DNA of 64,000 nucleotides from Collinsella aerofaciens (GTDB lineage Bacteria; Actinomycetota; Coriobacteriia; Coriobacteriales; Coriobacteriaceae). Made by a program: the position numbers and the translations under genes. The notes under the pieces were generated by a model. The model was not told where the DNA came from. It worked only from the letters and a program-made list of their open reading frames with translations, and searched no databases. Each line of letters begins with the position of its first letter. Positions within the stretch are counted from its first letter, which is position 1. This document shows, in pieces, positions 27,429-36,073 of this stretch. The stretch lies in contig NZ_JADMUF010000001.1 in the NCBI RefSeq assembly GCF_015546965.1, positions 1 to 64,000 on the forward strand. The letters run 5' to 3'.

Positions 27429-27788
27429 CTACAGTAACGCCTCGGCCCAAGCCGCTTCCCTAAAGCCGGGAATCGCAAAGTCGTCGCCCACCAGCAGCGG
27501 ACGCTTGACCAGCATGCCGTCGGTCGCCAGCAGCTCGTAGCACTCCCGATCCGTCATGCCCGCATCCAGACGCGCCTTCAGGCCCAGCTCTCGATATTTC
27601 ATGCCCGACGAATTAAAGAAGCGCCGCACCGGCAGCCCCGAACGAGCAATCCAGGTCGCAAGCTCATCAGCCGCGGGATTGTCCAAAACGATATCGCGGT
27701 CGATATACTCTACCCCATGTTCGTCCAGCCATGCCTTGGCCTTCTTACAGGTCGAGCACTTGGGATATTCAACAAACAGTACGGTCAT
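27429..27788 (-). CDS. ArsC/Spx-family thioredoxin-fold protein
   Basis: A 119-residue protein of the arsenate reductase-like family. The N-terminal motif is YPKCSTCKKAKAWLDE with a CxxC pair (Spx/MgsR style), followed by RDIVLDNPAADELATWIARSGLPVRRFFNSSG and DGMLVKRPLLVGDDFAIPGF, which are family hallmarks. It may be a redox-sensing RNA polymerase-binding regulator or a glutaredoxin-like reductase; no ars genes are near, so arsenate reduction is not supported. AAAGGAAA precedes the ATG at 27788. Confidence 0.88.
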   Translation of the reverse strand: MTVLFVEYPKCSTCKKAKAWLDEHGVEYIDRDIVLDNPAADELATWIARSGLPVRRFFNSSGMKYRELGLKARLDAGMTDRECYELLATDGMLVKRPLLVGDDFAIPGFREAAWAEALL

Positions 27789-27910
27789 GGGATTTCCTTT
27801 CTTAGAGAAAACAGGTGTCTGGAAAACTGCACATCGACGACCACTCGCGATTGCAGCCGTTATTGTAGTCAATGTCGAAGCGTAGGCAGTCGCGATGTCT
27901 CGTCTTAAGG

Positions 27911-28492
27911 CTAGTGCCTCGCATGGGCGCCGATCGGCCGAGTCACATGGCGCACCAACGCCGCTGCCAGCAATACCAACAGCATGGCGGTGATATAGCC
28001 CGCAGCATCGAATCCTAAATCGATAACGTCGAAATGCCTGCCGGGAACAAAGATCTTATGTACCTGATCGCCAACGGAGCAGGCGGCGCAAAAGAACAAT
28101 ACGGGCACGCAACGGGAGCACACGCTCCACGGACGCCTGGAAAGGCAAACCACGACCACCGAGGCGAACAATCCGACGAAGAAAAACTCTACGGTATGGG
28201 CAACGCGACAGACGTTCGCGCCCACCCACATGCGAATGGAAGCAAGTCGGCCAGACCGGACATTCGAGGCAGCCGAATCGGTGCCTCCGGTCATTCCGTT
28301 CTCCGTCTGGGCTTCACCCGTGGCATCGGCGGCCTGAACGCTCGTAGCCTGACCCTCCACCACACGCGCGGTAGACTCGCTCAACAACGACGTCTCCACC
28401 GCATTTTGCTCCGTCAGCACCCAGATGCCCGTCAGCGTTACAGCGAACAGAACGATCGCGGTCCATCCGATTATTTGTTTTACGCGTGCCAA
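27911..28492 (-). CDS. VanZ-family membrane protein
   Basis: A 193-residue membrane protein. It has an N-terminal membrane helix, a 60-residue polar loop rich in Ala/Thr/Gly, then the VanZ-like core: AHTVEFFFVGLFASVVVV, FFCAACSVGDQVHKIFVPGRHFDVIDLGFDAAGY and a final hydrophobic helix. The conserved AHxxEF...D..HKxFVPGR..D..D pattern is clear. VanZ proteins affect teicoplanin resistance or lipid phosphate handling, but most family members have no known role. The start is taken as TTG 28492, seven bases after AAGGAGG; longer frames begin without a ribosome binding site. Confidence 0.85.
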   Translation of the reverse strand: MARVKQIIGWTAIVLFAVTLTGIWVLTEQNAVETSLLSESTARVVEGQATSVQAADATGEAQTENGMTGGTDSAASNVRSGRLASIRMWVGANVCRVAHTVEFFFVGLFASVVVVCLSRRPWSVCSRCVPVLFFCAACSVGDQVHKIFVPGRHFDVIDLGFDAAGYITAMLLVLLAAALVRHVTRPIGAHARH

Positions 28493-28596
28493 GGGCCAAC
28501 CTCCTTTTTTGAATATCAGCGAGTGTAGCCCCAAATGACATCGTCACCGTATCAAAATTTGAATCGCAACAGGAAGCGACAAAGCGACGCAAACCC

Positions 28597-29202
28597 CTAC
28601 CCCGCCTCGCGCATCCAGCGATCGAACGTCCCCACGCACACGCCCAGGCACTTTGCTGCCTGGCTGCGGGTAATATCGCCCGCCTCATAGCTATCGCGCA
28701 CCAGCTCAAACTGAGGAGGGCACGGCTTGCGAGGTCGACCGAAACGGACCCCTCGCGCCCGCGCCGCTGCAATTCCCTCTGCCTGGCGCCGATGGATATT
28801 CTCGCGCTCCACCTGCGCCACGTAGCTCAGCAGTTGCAGCACAATATCGGCAATCAGGGTGTTGGTCACATCCGGCGCGCCGCTGGCCCTGACGCGCGTG
28901 TCAAGCAATGGCATGTCCAACACCACAATGGCAACCCCGAGCTCCTTGGTAATGCGTCGCCATTCCTCAAGAATCTCGGAGTAATTACGGCCAAGTCGGT
29001 CGATAGAAAGCACCACCAGCACGTCCCCGTCTCCCAGGACGTGCAGCAGCTCGCGATAACGCGGTCGATTGAAGTCCTTGCCGCTCGCATGGTCGGCATA
29101 AATATTCGCCGAGCCCACGCCATAGGCGCCCAGCGCATCCAGCTGCCGATTAAGATTCTGATCGCGCGAACTCACCCGCGCATAACCGTACACCGTCGCC
29201 AT
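28597..29202 (-). CDS. Serine recombinase (resolvase/invertase family)
   Basis: A 201-residue small serine recombinase. The catalytic Ser11 is in YGYARVSSRDQN, with LSIDRLGRNYSEI and an ENIHRRQAEGIAAARARGVRFGRP arm typical of the family. A C-terminal Hin-type helix-turn-helix follows (ITRSQAAKCLGVCVGTFDRWM). It could invert or resolve DNA at nearby crossover sites; I see no matching pair of dyad sites around it. The ATG at 29202 has only a weak GGGATGAG site. A family E hairpin lies immediately upstream and covers its likely promoter. It may be a relic of a mobile element. Confidence 0.9.
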   Translation of the reverse strand: MATVYGYARVSSRDQNLNRQLDALGAYGVGSANIYADHASGKDFNRPRYRELLHVLGDGDVLVVLSIDRLGRNYSEILEEWRRITKELGVAIVVLDMPLLDTRVRASGAPDVTNTLIADIVLQLLSYVAQVERENIHRRQAEGIAAARARGVRFGRPRKPCPPQFELVRDSYEAGDITRSQAAKCLGVCVGTFDRWMREAG

Positions 29203-29221
29203 CTCATCCCCGCTTTCTTGT

Positions 29222-29259
29222 AAACCTGCCAAAAGGGACAGGTTTATTTTGGTAGGTTT
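29222..29259. repeat. Palindrome family E hairpin
   Basis: AAACCTGCCAAAA (29222-29234) pairs with TTTTGGTAGGTTT (29247-29259) with one mismatch; GGGACAGG lies in the loop. A related hairpin is at 42254-42290. Confidence 0.7.
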
Positions 29260-29321
29260 TACCTCTCAAATAGCAGGTAAGCGGGCGGCCGAGCAGACGG
29301 CAAGGTAGTCACGATTCAAAT

Positions 29322-29352
29322 GCGGAGGACGGCCCCGAAAGACCGCCCTCCG
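29322..29352 (-). terminator. Hairpin after the RNase R gene
   Basis: GCGGAGGACGGCC pairs with its partner at 29340-29352 with two mismatches. No T run follows on the minus strand, so it may be a weak or Rho-dependent end. Confidence 0.4.
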
Positions 29353-29378
29353 CTCCCCCACCATCAGTCGGGATTTGG

Positions 29379-31514
29379 CTAATGGATAAGCTTAAAGTCC
29401 AAGTGCCCACGCGTGGTATTGACGCGCGAGACCTCGATGATCACGCGCTGCCCCAGCTCGTAACGGGTGCCCGTGTCGGCACCCGTGAGCGTTAGCGCGT
29501 CCTCGTCGAACTCGAACCACTCGTTGCCCAGGCTCTTGATCGAAACCAAGCCTTCGACCTGCGTTAGATCCAAGCGCACAAAGAGGCCCATGCTGCTAAC
29601 CCACGAGACGGTTCCGGCATAGCGCTCGCCCAGACGGTCCTCATAGTACTGGGCAATCTTGATCTTTTGCGTCGCATGGCTGGCGGCATCTGCCGCGCGC
29701 TCGGCATCGCTACATGCGCGGCAGATCTGCGGCAGAATGCGCGGCAGCGACTCGCGCCCCTTGCCGATCAGCCGCGGCGTACGGACCAAGGCGTCCTTGC
29801 CGCCGAGCTGCTCATAGGCCAACTGCAGTTTGAGCACGCGGTGCACCACCAGATCGGGGTAGCGACGGATGGGACTCGTAAAGTGACAGTAGCACGGCGC
29901 GGCGAGCGCAAAGTGGCCCTCGTTGCGCGGCTTGTACAGCGCGCGCTGCATGCTGCGCAGAAGCAGCGTGTTAACGAGCGGTGCGTTGGCCGTACCGGCG
30001 GCAGCATCAACTGCAGCCTGCAGCTCATCGGGGCTCCCCAGGGCAATACCGGCAGCACGGCGATCGTCGATGATGCCTAGCTGCGCCAGCGCAGCGGCAG
30101 CACCGTGCAGGCTATCGGGGCTCGGATCCTCATGCACGCGATAGCAGGCCTCGATATCACGGTCTGCCAGCCACTCTGCAACGCACTCGTTGGCGAGCAG
30201 CATGGCTTCCTCGATAAGCGACGTGGCACACGAACGTTCACGCGCCACAATCTGCACGGGTACTCCGTCCTCATCCAATAGAGCGCGAATCTCGGCTGTG
30301 TCAAAATCGACTGAGCCGCGGGCGCGACGAATACGACGGCGAAGTTCGGCGAGTTCGTTAGCGGCGACAAGGAAATCGTCGAGGTCGATGTTGTAGCCGC
30401 GGGCGGCCTCCTCGCACGCAAGACCGCGCTCAAGCGCTTCCTCGCGCGAGGTCTCGGCAGCCGCAACATCCTCGGCTGCACCCTCCAGCACCGAATACTC
30501 AACCGCGCCGGCACGCACCAGCAGCGCCTCGGCGCCGTCATAGTCCATACGCACACGCGAGCGAATCACGCTGGGGTACGGATCGTAATGCCGCACGCGA
30601 CCCTGCGCATCGAGCTCGATATCGACGGTAAACGCAAGACGGTCCTCGTCAGGGCGAAGCGAGCACAGGTCACAGGACAGGCGTTCGGGCAGCATGGGAA
30701 GCACGCGATCGGCCAGATACACCGATGTCGTGCGATGGCGAGCCTCAAGATCGATATGCCCGTCCCAAGCCACATAGTGTGAAACGTCGGCGATATGCAC
30801 ACCCAGCTTATAGCCGCCCTCGGGCGTGCGCTCCAGCGAAATGGCATCGTCAAAGTCGCGCGCGTCGACCGGGTCGATCGTGATGACAAAGCGGTCGCGC
30901 AGATCGCGGCGGAGCGGATCCTTAAGCGCCGCGGACACATCGAGCGAAAGCCCCTCGGCCTCGTCCAGCGCGGCCTCGGGATAGCTATCGGTATAGCCGT
31001 AGCGCGCCATCACATATTGAACGCCCAAATCGGGCGCGTCATCTCCGCCAATGCGGCGCTCGATCGTCACGGTGCCCGATTCCAGGCGCGTCGGGTAGGT
31101 CAAAATGCGCGCGACAACGACATCGCCCGGGCGGACGCCCAGGCGATCCGCCGAGGTATCCTCGGGCAGAATGAAGAAGTCGGCCTTCAGGCGCGAATCG
31201 AGCGGCTCAATCACACCGAGCGGACCGGCGGTCTGGTACGTGCCCACCACGCTTATAGCTGCGCGCTCAACCACGCCCTCGATCACGGCGCGACGCTCGC
31301 CATGCGGGCTGTTCTTAATGCTCACGGCAACGGTATCGCCGTCCATGATCTCACGCTTGCCGCGACCCATGACCTTGTAGTCGCCATTCTCGGTTATGAC
31401 ATAGGCACTGTGCTCATGGAGCTGCACGCGCCCGGTCAGGCTCGGACGGCGTTCGCTGCGCACCGGCCCGCGCTTATTGCGAGCTCCACGCTTATGCTTG
31501 TTATTGCGCCCCAT
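29379..31514 (-). CDS. rnr: Ribonuclease R (RNase II/R family 3'-5' exoribonuclease)
   Basis: Degrades structured RNA from the 3' end and takes part in RNA and ribosome quality control. The 711-residue protein has a basic N-terminus, two cold-shock-type domains, the RNB catalytic core with DPVDARDFDDAISLE holding the metal-binding Asp residues (about 218-232), FALAAPCYCHFTSPIRRYPDLVVHR, and a C-terminal S1 domain (YAGTVSWVSSMGLFVRLDLTQVEGLV). TAGGAGG precedes the ATG at 31514. In many bacteria rnr is next to smpB; here smpB is 4 kb further along the same strand. Confidence 0.95.
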   Translation of the reverse strand: MGRNNKHKRGARNKRGPVRSERRPSLTGRVQLHEHSAYVITENGDYKVMGRGKREIMDGDTVAVSIKNSPHGERRAVIEGVVERAAISVVGTYQTAGPLGVIEPLDSRLKADFFILPEDTSADRLGVRPGDVVVARILTYPTRLESGTVTIERRIGGDDAPDLGVQYVMARYGYTDSYPEAALDEAEGLSLDVSAALKDPLRRDLRDRFVITIDPVDARDFDDAISLERTPEGGYKLGVHIADVSHYVAWDGHIDLEARHRTTSVYLADRVLPMLPERLSCDLCSLRPDEDRLAFTVDIELDAQGRVRHYDPYPSVIRSRVRMDYDGAEALLVRAGAVEYSVLEGAAEDVAAAETSREEALERGLACEEAARGYNIDLDDFLVAANELAELRRRIRRARGSVDFDTAEIRALLDEDGVPVQIVARERSCATSLIEEAMLLANECVAEWLADRDIEACYRVHEDPSPDSLHGAAAALAQLGIIDDRRAAGIALGSPDELQAAVDAAAGTANAPLVNTLLLRSMQRALYKPRNEGHFALAAPCYCHFTSPIRRYPDLVVHRVLKLQLAYEQLGGKDALVRTPRLIGKGRESLPRILPQICRACSDAERAADAASHATQKIKIAQYYEDRLGERYAGTVSWVSSMGLFVRLDLTQVEGLVSIKSLGNEWFEFDEDALTLTGADTGTRYELGQRVIIEVSRVNTTRGHLDFKLIH

Positions 31515-31578
31515 GGCGCCTCCTAACTATCGATTGCCGTTTACATCCCAAGAGTCTACCCAAATGATCCCTAGGGGA

Positions 31579-31613
31579 CAAAAAACGGGCCGCCCCATAA
31601 GAGACGACCCGTT
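31579..31613 (-). terminator. Terminator of ftsE-ftsX
   Basis: AACGGGCCG pairs with CGACCCGTT (one mismatch) and is followed on the minus strand by T6. It lies 25 bases after the ftsX stop. Confidence 0.8.
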
Positions 31614-31637
31614 GGAAGGGATGAATTCCAGGCATGC

Positions 31638-32558
31638 CTACACGCGCAGGTAGCGGCGCATGGCGATGGCAGAACCAAAGAGACCGATAATCACGCCGAC
31701 CAGAATCAGCGCAGCATAGGTCACCAGGTAGTACTGCATCGGCAGGGCAAACGACATCCAGCCGATGCTCTCCTGCAGACGCGGAATCATCAGATTGCGC
31801 AGCAGCTCCAGAACGCCGATGGAAAGCAGCGAGCCCAAAATGGCCTGCAGTACGCCCTCGGTGATAAACGGGCCACGAATGAAGCCATTGCTGGCGCCGA
31901 CCAGACGCATAATCGCAATCTCACGACGACGCGCCGTGATGGACAGGCGAATCGTGTTGTTGATGAAGATGAATGCGATAAAGGTCAGAAGGCCAACGAG
32001 CACCACGGCGGCGATGCGGATGTAGTTGGTCACCTGGAACAGGCGGCTCACTTCCTCCTGTCCGTACAGCACGCTCGCGTTGACGTCGCCGTCATCCGCG
32101 ATCTTCTGGAAATCGGCATCCTTCTTGAGCTTCTCGGCCGTGCTCTCGACCTTGGACGGATCGTCCATCTCAATAGCGAAGGAAGCCGGCAGCGGGTTCT
32201 GGCCATCGAGCGCGCTCATGGTGGCGTCGGCGTTGCCCGACATCTTGCTCGTATACTCGGCCAGCGCGTCGTCCTTGTCCTTATAGGTCACGGACTTGAC
32301 GTTATTCCACGTCTTAAGTTCGGCCTCAAAAGCCTGAACATCGGCCTGATCGGCGTCATCACTAATGAACGCGTTGATGACAACCTGATCCTCGACGGTG
32401 CCGATCACGGAGTTCAGCATCGCGGAGCCCATGATGAACAGGCCGATGATAAACAGCGAAAGGAAGATCGTGATGACGGCGCCGAGCGAGGTAGTCCAGT
32501 TACGGAAGAAGTGGCTGATTGCCTCTTTGAAGGAGTAGCCCACGTTAGTTGGTGCCAT
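31638..32558 (-). CDS. ftsX: Cell division protein FtsX (permease-like)
   Basis: Membrane half of the FtsEX complex, which controls peptidoglycan hydrolases at the division site. The 306-residue protein has an N-terminal helix (about 22-47), a large extracellular domain (about 48-170) with many Asp/Lys residues, and three further helices near 180-205, 228-250 and 272-298. TARRREIAIMRLVGASNGFIRGPF is the typical cytoplasmic loop. Its start overlaps the ftsE stop by 14 bases, so the two are co-translated. GGAGG lies 11 bases before the ATG at 32558. Confidence 0.93.
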   Translation of the reverse strand: MAPTNVGYSFKEAISHFFRNWTTSLGAVITIFLSLFIIGLFIMGSAMLNSVIGTVEDQVVINAFISDDADQADVQAFEAELKTWNNVKSVTYKDKDDALAEYTSKMSGNADATMSALDGQNPLPASFAIEMDDPSKVESTAEKLKKDADFQKIADDGDVNASVLYGQEEVSRLFQVTNYIRIAAVVLVGLLTFIAFIFINNTIRLSITARRREIAIMRLVGASNGFIRGPFITEGVLQAILGSLLSIGVLELLRNLMIPRLQESIGWMSFALPMQYYLVTYAALILVGVIIGLFGSAIAMRRYLRV

Positions 32559-33765
32559 AGTTGCCGTAACCTCCCCTCTCCTGGTCGCGGATAACGTGGC
32601 CGCCCTCGAGGGCGATCACGCGACGGTGCATGCTATCGACCATCTCGCGGTCGTGCGTGGCGACGATCACGGTGGTGCCGGTGCGGTTAATACGCTCGAG
32701 CAGCTTCATGATGCCCAGCGAGATCGCCGGGTCGAGGTTACCCGTGGGCTCGTCGCAGATCAGCAGCGGCGGACGGTTGACCATAGCGCGGGCGACGGCA
32801 ACGCGCTGCTGCTCGCCACCGGAAAGCTGGTCGGGCAGCGAGTCCATCTGATCGGCCAGACCGACCAGACGCAGCACCTCGGGCACCTGGCTGCGAATGA
32901 CGCCCTTGGGCTTGCCGATGCACTGAAGGGCAAACGCCACGTTTTCGTAGGCGGTCTTTTGCGGCAGAAGCTTAAAGTCCTGGAACACGGCGCCAATCTG
33001 GCGGCGCAGGAACGGAACCTTGCGGTTCTTGATCTTCATGAGGTCCTGACCGGCAACCAGGATGCGGCCGCTCGTCGGCTTGACGTCGCGGTTGAGCGTC
33101 GACAGCAGCGTGGTCTTACCCGAGCCGGAGTGACCGACCAGGAAGACGAACTCGCCCGGATAGATCTCGATGTTGATGTCGTCGAGTGCAGGCTTGTTGG
33201 GCTGTGCCGGATAGATCTTGGTGACATGCTCCATAAGGATGACGGGCTCGACACCGGCCTGCTTGGCCATCTTCTTGCGGCTGGCCTGGGGATCGATGGG
33301 CGCAAACACCGACGTAAAATCGGGGTTGTTGAGCGCGTTATCGAGGCTTGCGACCTCGGCGGCCTGATCGCTCTCGACCACCGGGGCAGCAGGCTGCGTG
33401 GGGTCGGGAATAGCGGCAAAGAGACCGGACTGTGCAGGCTGAGGAGCCGGCGTCGCAGGGGCCAAGGGGTCGGGAATGCCGGCCATGGTAGGCTGCGGCG
33501 TGGCGGCGCCAGCCTGAGGCTGCTCCACGCGAGCGGTCACGACCTGAACGGGCTCAAAACCCGCCGTGCCGGAAAGCGCGACATCGCTGGTGGGATTGTA
33601 GGCAAAGGGATCGGATGCCGGCTGTGCCTGATCTGCCGGCTGAACGGGGGCCTGAGCAACAGGCTGGCCCTCTGAATCCGGAGTGGCGAAACGACTGCCC
33701 TGGACGCCTGTCTGCGTCTTGGGGGCATCATCGCCCGCACCGGAGGTACGGAAGTGGTTACCCAC
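32545..33765 (-). CDS. ftsE: Cell division ATP-binding protein FtsE with N-terminal extension
   Basis: ATPase of FtsEX. Residues from about 175 on are a normal FtsE: GHSGSGKTT Walker A (211-219), a Q-loop in QIGAVFQDFKLLP, LSGGEQQR signature, LLICDEPTGNLDP Walker B and the H-loop in VATHDREM. Ahead of it lie about 174 residues rich in Pro, Ala and Gln with no predicted fold, whereas FtsE is usually about 230 residues in total. The extension appears genuine: the GTG at 33765 has AAGGAG five bases upstream and the frame is open throughout. A flexible tether to other division proteins is possible. Confidence 0.92.
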   Translation of the reverse strand: MGNHFRTSGAGDDAPKTQTGVQGSRFATPDSEGQPVAQAPVQPADQAQPASDPFAYNPTSDVALSGTAGFEPVQVVTARVEQPQAGAATPQPTMAGIPDPLAPATPAPQPAQSGLFAAIPDPTQPAAPVVESDQAAEVASLDNALNNPDFTSVFAPIDPQASRKKMAKQAGVEPVILMEHVTKIYPAQPNKPALDDINIEIYPGEFVFLVGHSGSGKTTLLSTLNRDVKPTSGRILVAGQDLMKIKNRKVPFLRRQIGAVFQDFKLLPQKTAYENVAFALQCIGKPKGVIRSQVPEVLRLVGLADQMDSLPDQLSGGEQQRVAVARAMVNRPPLLICDEPTGNLDPAISLGIMKLLERINRTGTTVIVATHDREMVDSMHRRVIALEGGHVIRDQERGGYGNYGTN

Positions 33766-33867
33766 TGGTGCTCCTTATCGTCGTGCGTTTAAACTACATG
33801 AGCGCTTTGTATTTTAGCAGCATTAGCTTTGCTGCACATAAGAAGCATGGCGGAGCCTGGTCTCACC

Positions 33868-33990
33868 GGCCGCGCACAGGGCTACCTCCCAAATCGTCCT
33901 CGGACATGTCGGAGCCCCCGCTGCGCACTACGTGCGGCGGGGGCTCCTCCGTCCTGCGGAAAGATTTGGGAGGTAGCCCTGTGCGCGGCC
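33868..33990. repeat. Large two-part palindrome upstream of ftsE
   Basis: Outer arms of 28 bp (33868-33895 and 33963-33990) are exactly complementary. Inside them GGAGCCCCCGC (33911-33921) pairs with GCGGGGGCTCC (33937-33947). The 123-base element has no coding capacity. It lies in the gene-free stretch 33766-34275, along with a family B unit. An extended -10 candidate for ftsE (TGCTAAAAT on the minus strand, 33811-33819) lies to its left. Confidence 0.85.
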
Positions 33991-34120
33991 TGCGGCTACT
34001 AAGGGGCCGCCGCGTTTATCTTGGGGTGCTGCATATACAAAGTTGGAAGGGTCTGAATTGCACTTTGCTGTACTGGGCTCTTTTCCCTGATAAGGCATTG
34101 CTTGACAGGGCTTCTTCATA

Positions 34121-34187
34121 AGTTGCGGTGAAATAGGGACTATTTCACCAGCTAAAAGGCCTAATCAGTCCCTATTTCACCGCAACT
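34121..34187. repeat. Palindrome family B, 67-bp unit
   Basis: Same length and outer arms as 9793-9859. CATA directly precedes the left arm, as it does at 34977-34980, 860 bp away. Confidence 0.9.
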
Positions 34188-34275
34188 TCTATTTGGGCTA
34201 ATTGTTGCGCAACTTAGATTGGATTGATCGACTTACAGTGGCCTCGTTGGGATCTTCTTTGGTTGCGAGGCTGGT

Positions 34276-35007
34276 ATGGATTGTCCTTGTTGTGGTGCTG
34301 AGTTGCGTGGTGGTGTGAGGTACTGCACGGCTTGCGGGGTTGCCGTTCATGGCTTATCGGCTGCCTCGGCGCTTTGGATACAGTCTCGGAAGCATATTGT
34401 GGTCGTTCTTGTTTGTATGTTGACGATTGCTTTTGCCGGCGGCAGCTGGCTGGGGCTTCAGCTGTATCAGGCAATGTCTTGCTTTATTTCGGCTCATTCG
34501 GAGCATGCTATTGTACTCAACATCTCGGCCGCGGATTGGGATACCGATAACGGGGCCTCGCGTGTCCCGATACACATTACGGGCAAAACCGTCGACGGAA
34601 TAACAGTCGACGAGGTTGATTATGTAGCCTCCGACGGTTCCGGCATCAGCCTCATACAAGGCGTGTACACGCTCGAGGCGGCAGGCTCTCCTATCGCCGC
34701 CGACGGTACGATCTATCAAATTCCATGCACGAGCGCCACACTCACCCTCGACGATGTCTTCGCCACGGGCGAAACGATCAATCTGGCCGAGCTCGCCGAG
34801 CAAGACTCAATACTCACCTTCCGCCCCATCGATGCCGGCGATATGACCAACGACGAGATCTACAACGCCGCATTGCTTGCCATGGCATACAAAGGCAACG
34901 ATGCGCCCAGTGTGGCAGCACTATGTCAGGCCGCAATCAATCGTCGTGCCGCCGCCAGCACAAGCGGGAACGCCTTCATAAGTTGCGGTGAAATACGGAC
35001 TGATTAA
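34276..35007 (+). CDS. Zinc-ribbon membrane protein with extracytoplasmic domain; 3' end formed by a repeat
   Basis: A 243-residue protein. The N-terminus is a zinc ribbon (CPCCGAELRGGVRYCTACG, 3-21), followed by one membrane helix (about 41-63) and a secreted-side domain of about 170 residues that I do not recognise (VPIHITGKTVDGITVDEV, TLTLDDVFATGE). This layout is common among Coriobacterial and Firmicute surface proteins of unknown role. GAGG precedes the ATG at 34276. The last nine codons and the TAA stop come from the family B palindrome starting at 34981, so the original C-terminus has been replaced or cut off. Confidence 0.75.
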   Translation: MDCPCCGAELRGGVRYCTACGVAVHGLSAASALWIQSRKHIVVVLVCMLTIAFAGGSWLGLQLYQAMSCFISAHSEHAIVLNISAADWDTDNGASRVPIHITGKTVDGITVDEVDYVASDGSGISLIQGVYTLEAAGSPIAADGTIYQIPCTSATLTLDDVFATGETINLAELAEQDSILTFRPIDAGDMTNDEIYNAALLAMAYKGNDAPSVAALCQAAINRRAAASTSGNAFISCGEIRTD

Positions 35008-35047
35008 GCCTTTAAGCTGGTAAAACAGTCCGTATTTCACCGCAACT
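34981..35047. repeat. Palindrome family B, 67-bp unit overlapping a gene end
   Basis: The left arm encodes the C-terminal SCGEIRTD and the stop of the upstream gene. Arms are complementary over 20 bp. It is followed by the terminator at 35054. Confidence 0.9.
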
Positions 35048-35053
35048 GAAACA

Positions 35054-35080
35054 GGGGCGCCCTCTTATAGAGAGCGCCCC
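35054..35080 (-). terminator. Probable terminator of the transketolase genes
   Basis: GGGGCGC pairs with GCGCCCC across a 13-base loop that itself can pair. Only a short T-rich stretch follows on the minus strand. Confidence 0.55.
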
Positions 35081-35130
35081 GTTCGCATTTCCATGTTGTT
35101 GGCATGAGGCCGGCTGTGAGCCACCTCGTC

Positions 35131-36072
35131 TTAGGCCAAGAACTCCTTGGTGGTCGCCACGATGTTGGCGGCGTCCAGGCCGTATTTGTGCAGGAGCTCG
35201 GCACCCGGGCCGGACTCGCCAAAGGTGTCATTGACGCCGATCTTCTTAAGCGGCGTCGGGCACTGCTCGCACAGGACATCGGCGACGGCGCTGCCCAGGC
35301 CGCCAATCACGGAGTGCTCCTCGACGGTCACGACGTGGCCGGTCTTGGTGGCGCTCTTGACGATCAGGTCGGCATCGATGGGCTTGATGGTGTGCATGTT
35401 GATGACCTCGGCGTCGATACCCTCGGCAGCGAGCTGCTCGGCGGCCTCGAGAGCCTCGCCGACCATCAGGCCGCAGGCGATGATGGTCACATCGGCGCCC
35501 TCGCGCATGACAATGCCCTTACCCAACTCGAACTTGTAGGTCTCGGGGTCGTTGATAACCGGCGAGGCCAGACGGGCAAAGCGCATGTACACCGGACCGT
35601 CGCACTCGTAGGCGGCGCGCGTCACGGCACGGGCCTCGATGTCGTCGGCAGGAACGATAACGGTCATGCCGGGGATGACGCGCATAAGGGCGATATCCTC
35701 GCAGCACTGGTGCGTGGCGCCATCCTCGCCCACCGAGATACCGGCGTGCGTGGCACCGATCTTAACGTTAAGGTGCGGGTAGCCGATGGAGTTACGGACC
35801 TGCTCAAAGGCGCGACCGGCAGCGAACATGGCAAAGGTGCTCGCGAAGGCAACACGACCGGTGGTCGCGATACCGGCGGCAACACCCATCAGGTTGCTCT
35901 CGGCGATACCCACGTCGAAGAAGCGGTCGGGGCAAGCGGCCTTAAACTTGCCGGTCTGCGTGGCGGCGGCCAGGTCGGCGTCGAGGACCACAAAGTCATC
36001 GTGCTCGTTGGCGAGCTCGACGAGGGCCTCGCCGTAGCTTACGCGCGTGGCGATTTTCTTGACGTCTGCCAT
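35131..36072 (-). CDS. Transketolase, C-terminal subunit
   Basis: Second half of a two-gene transketolase of the pentose phosphate pathway. The 313-residue protein holds the pyrimidine-binding domain (FVVLDADLAAATQTGKF, RFFDVGIAESNLMGVAAGIA, FAMFAAGRAFEQVRNSI, HAGISVGEDGATHQ) and the C-terminal domain (VIACGLMVGEALEAAEQL). The catalytic Glu is in GIAES. GGAGAGGAG precedes the ATG at 36072, and only one base separates it from the stop of the N-terminal subunit gene. The complex needs both products. No 1-deoxyxylulose synthase features are seen, but sister families share this split layout. Confidence 0.93.
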   Translation of the reverse strand: MADVKKIATRVSYGEALVELANEHDDFVVLDADLAAATQTGKFKAACPDRFFDVGIAESNLMGVAAGIATTGRVAFASTFAMFAAGRAFEQVRNSIGYPHLNVKIGATHAGISVGEDGATHQCCEDIALMRVIPGMTVIVPADDIEARAVTRAAYECDGPVYMRFARLASPVINDPETYKFELGKGIVMREGADVTIIACGLMVGEALEAAEQLAAEGIDAEVINMHTIKPIDADLIVKSATKTGHVVTVEEHSVIGGLGSAVADVLCEQCPTPLKKIGVNDTFGESGPGAELLHKYGLDAANIVATTKEFLA

Positions 36073-36073
36073 C

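Noticed and set aside
28597-29259. Invertible DNA switch driven by the serine recombinase
   Set aside because: Only one small hairpin is adjacent, and I find no pair of matching dyad crossover sites around a promoter or gene.
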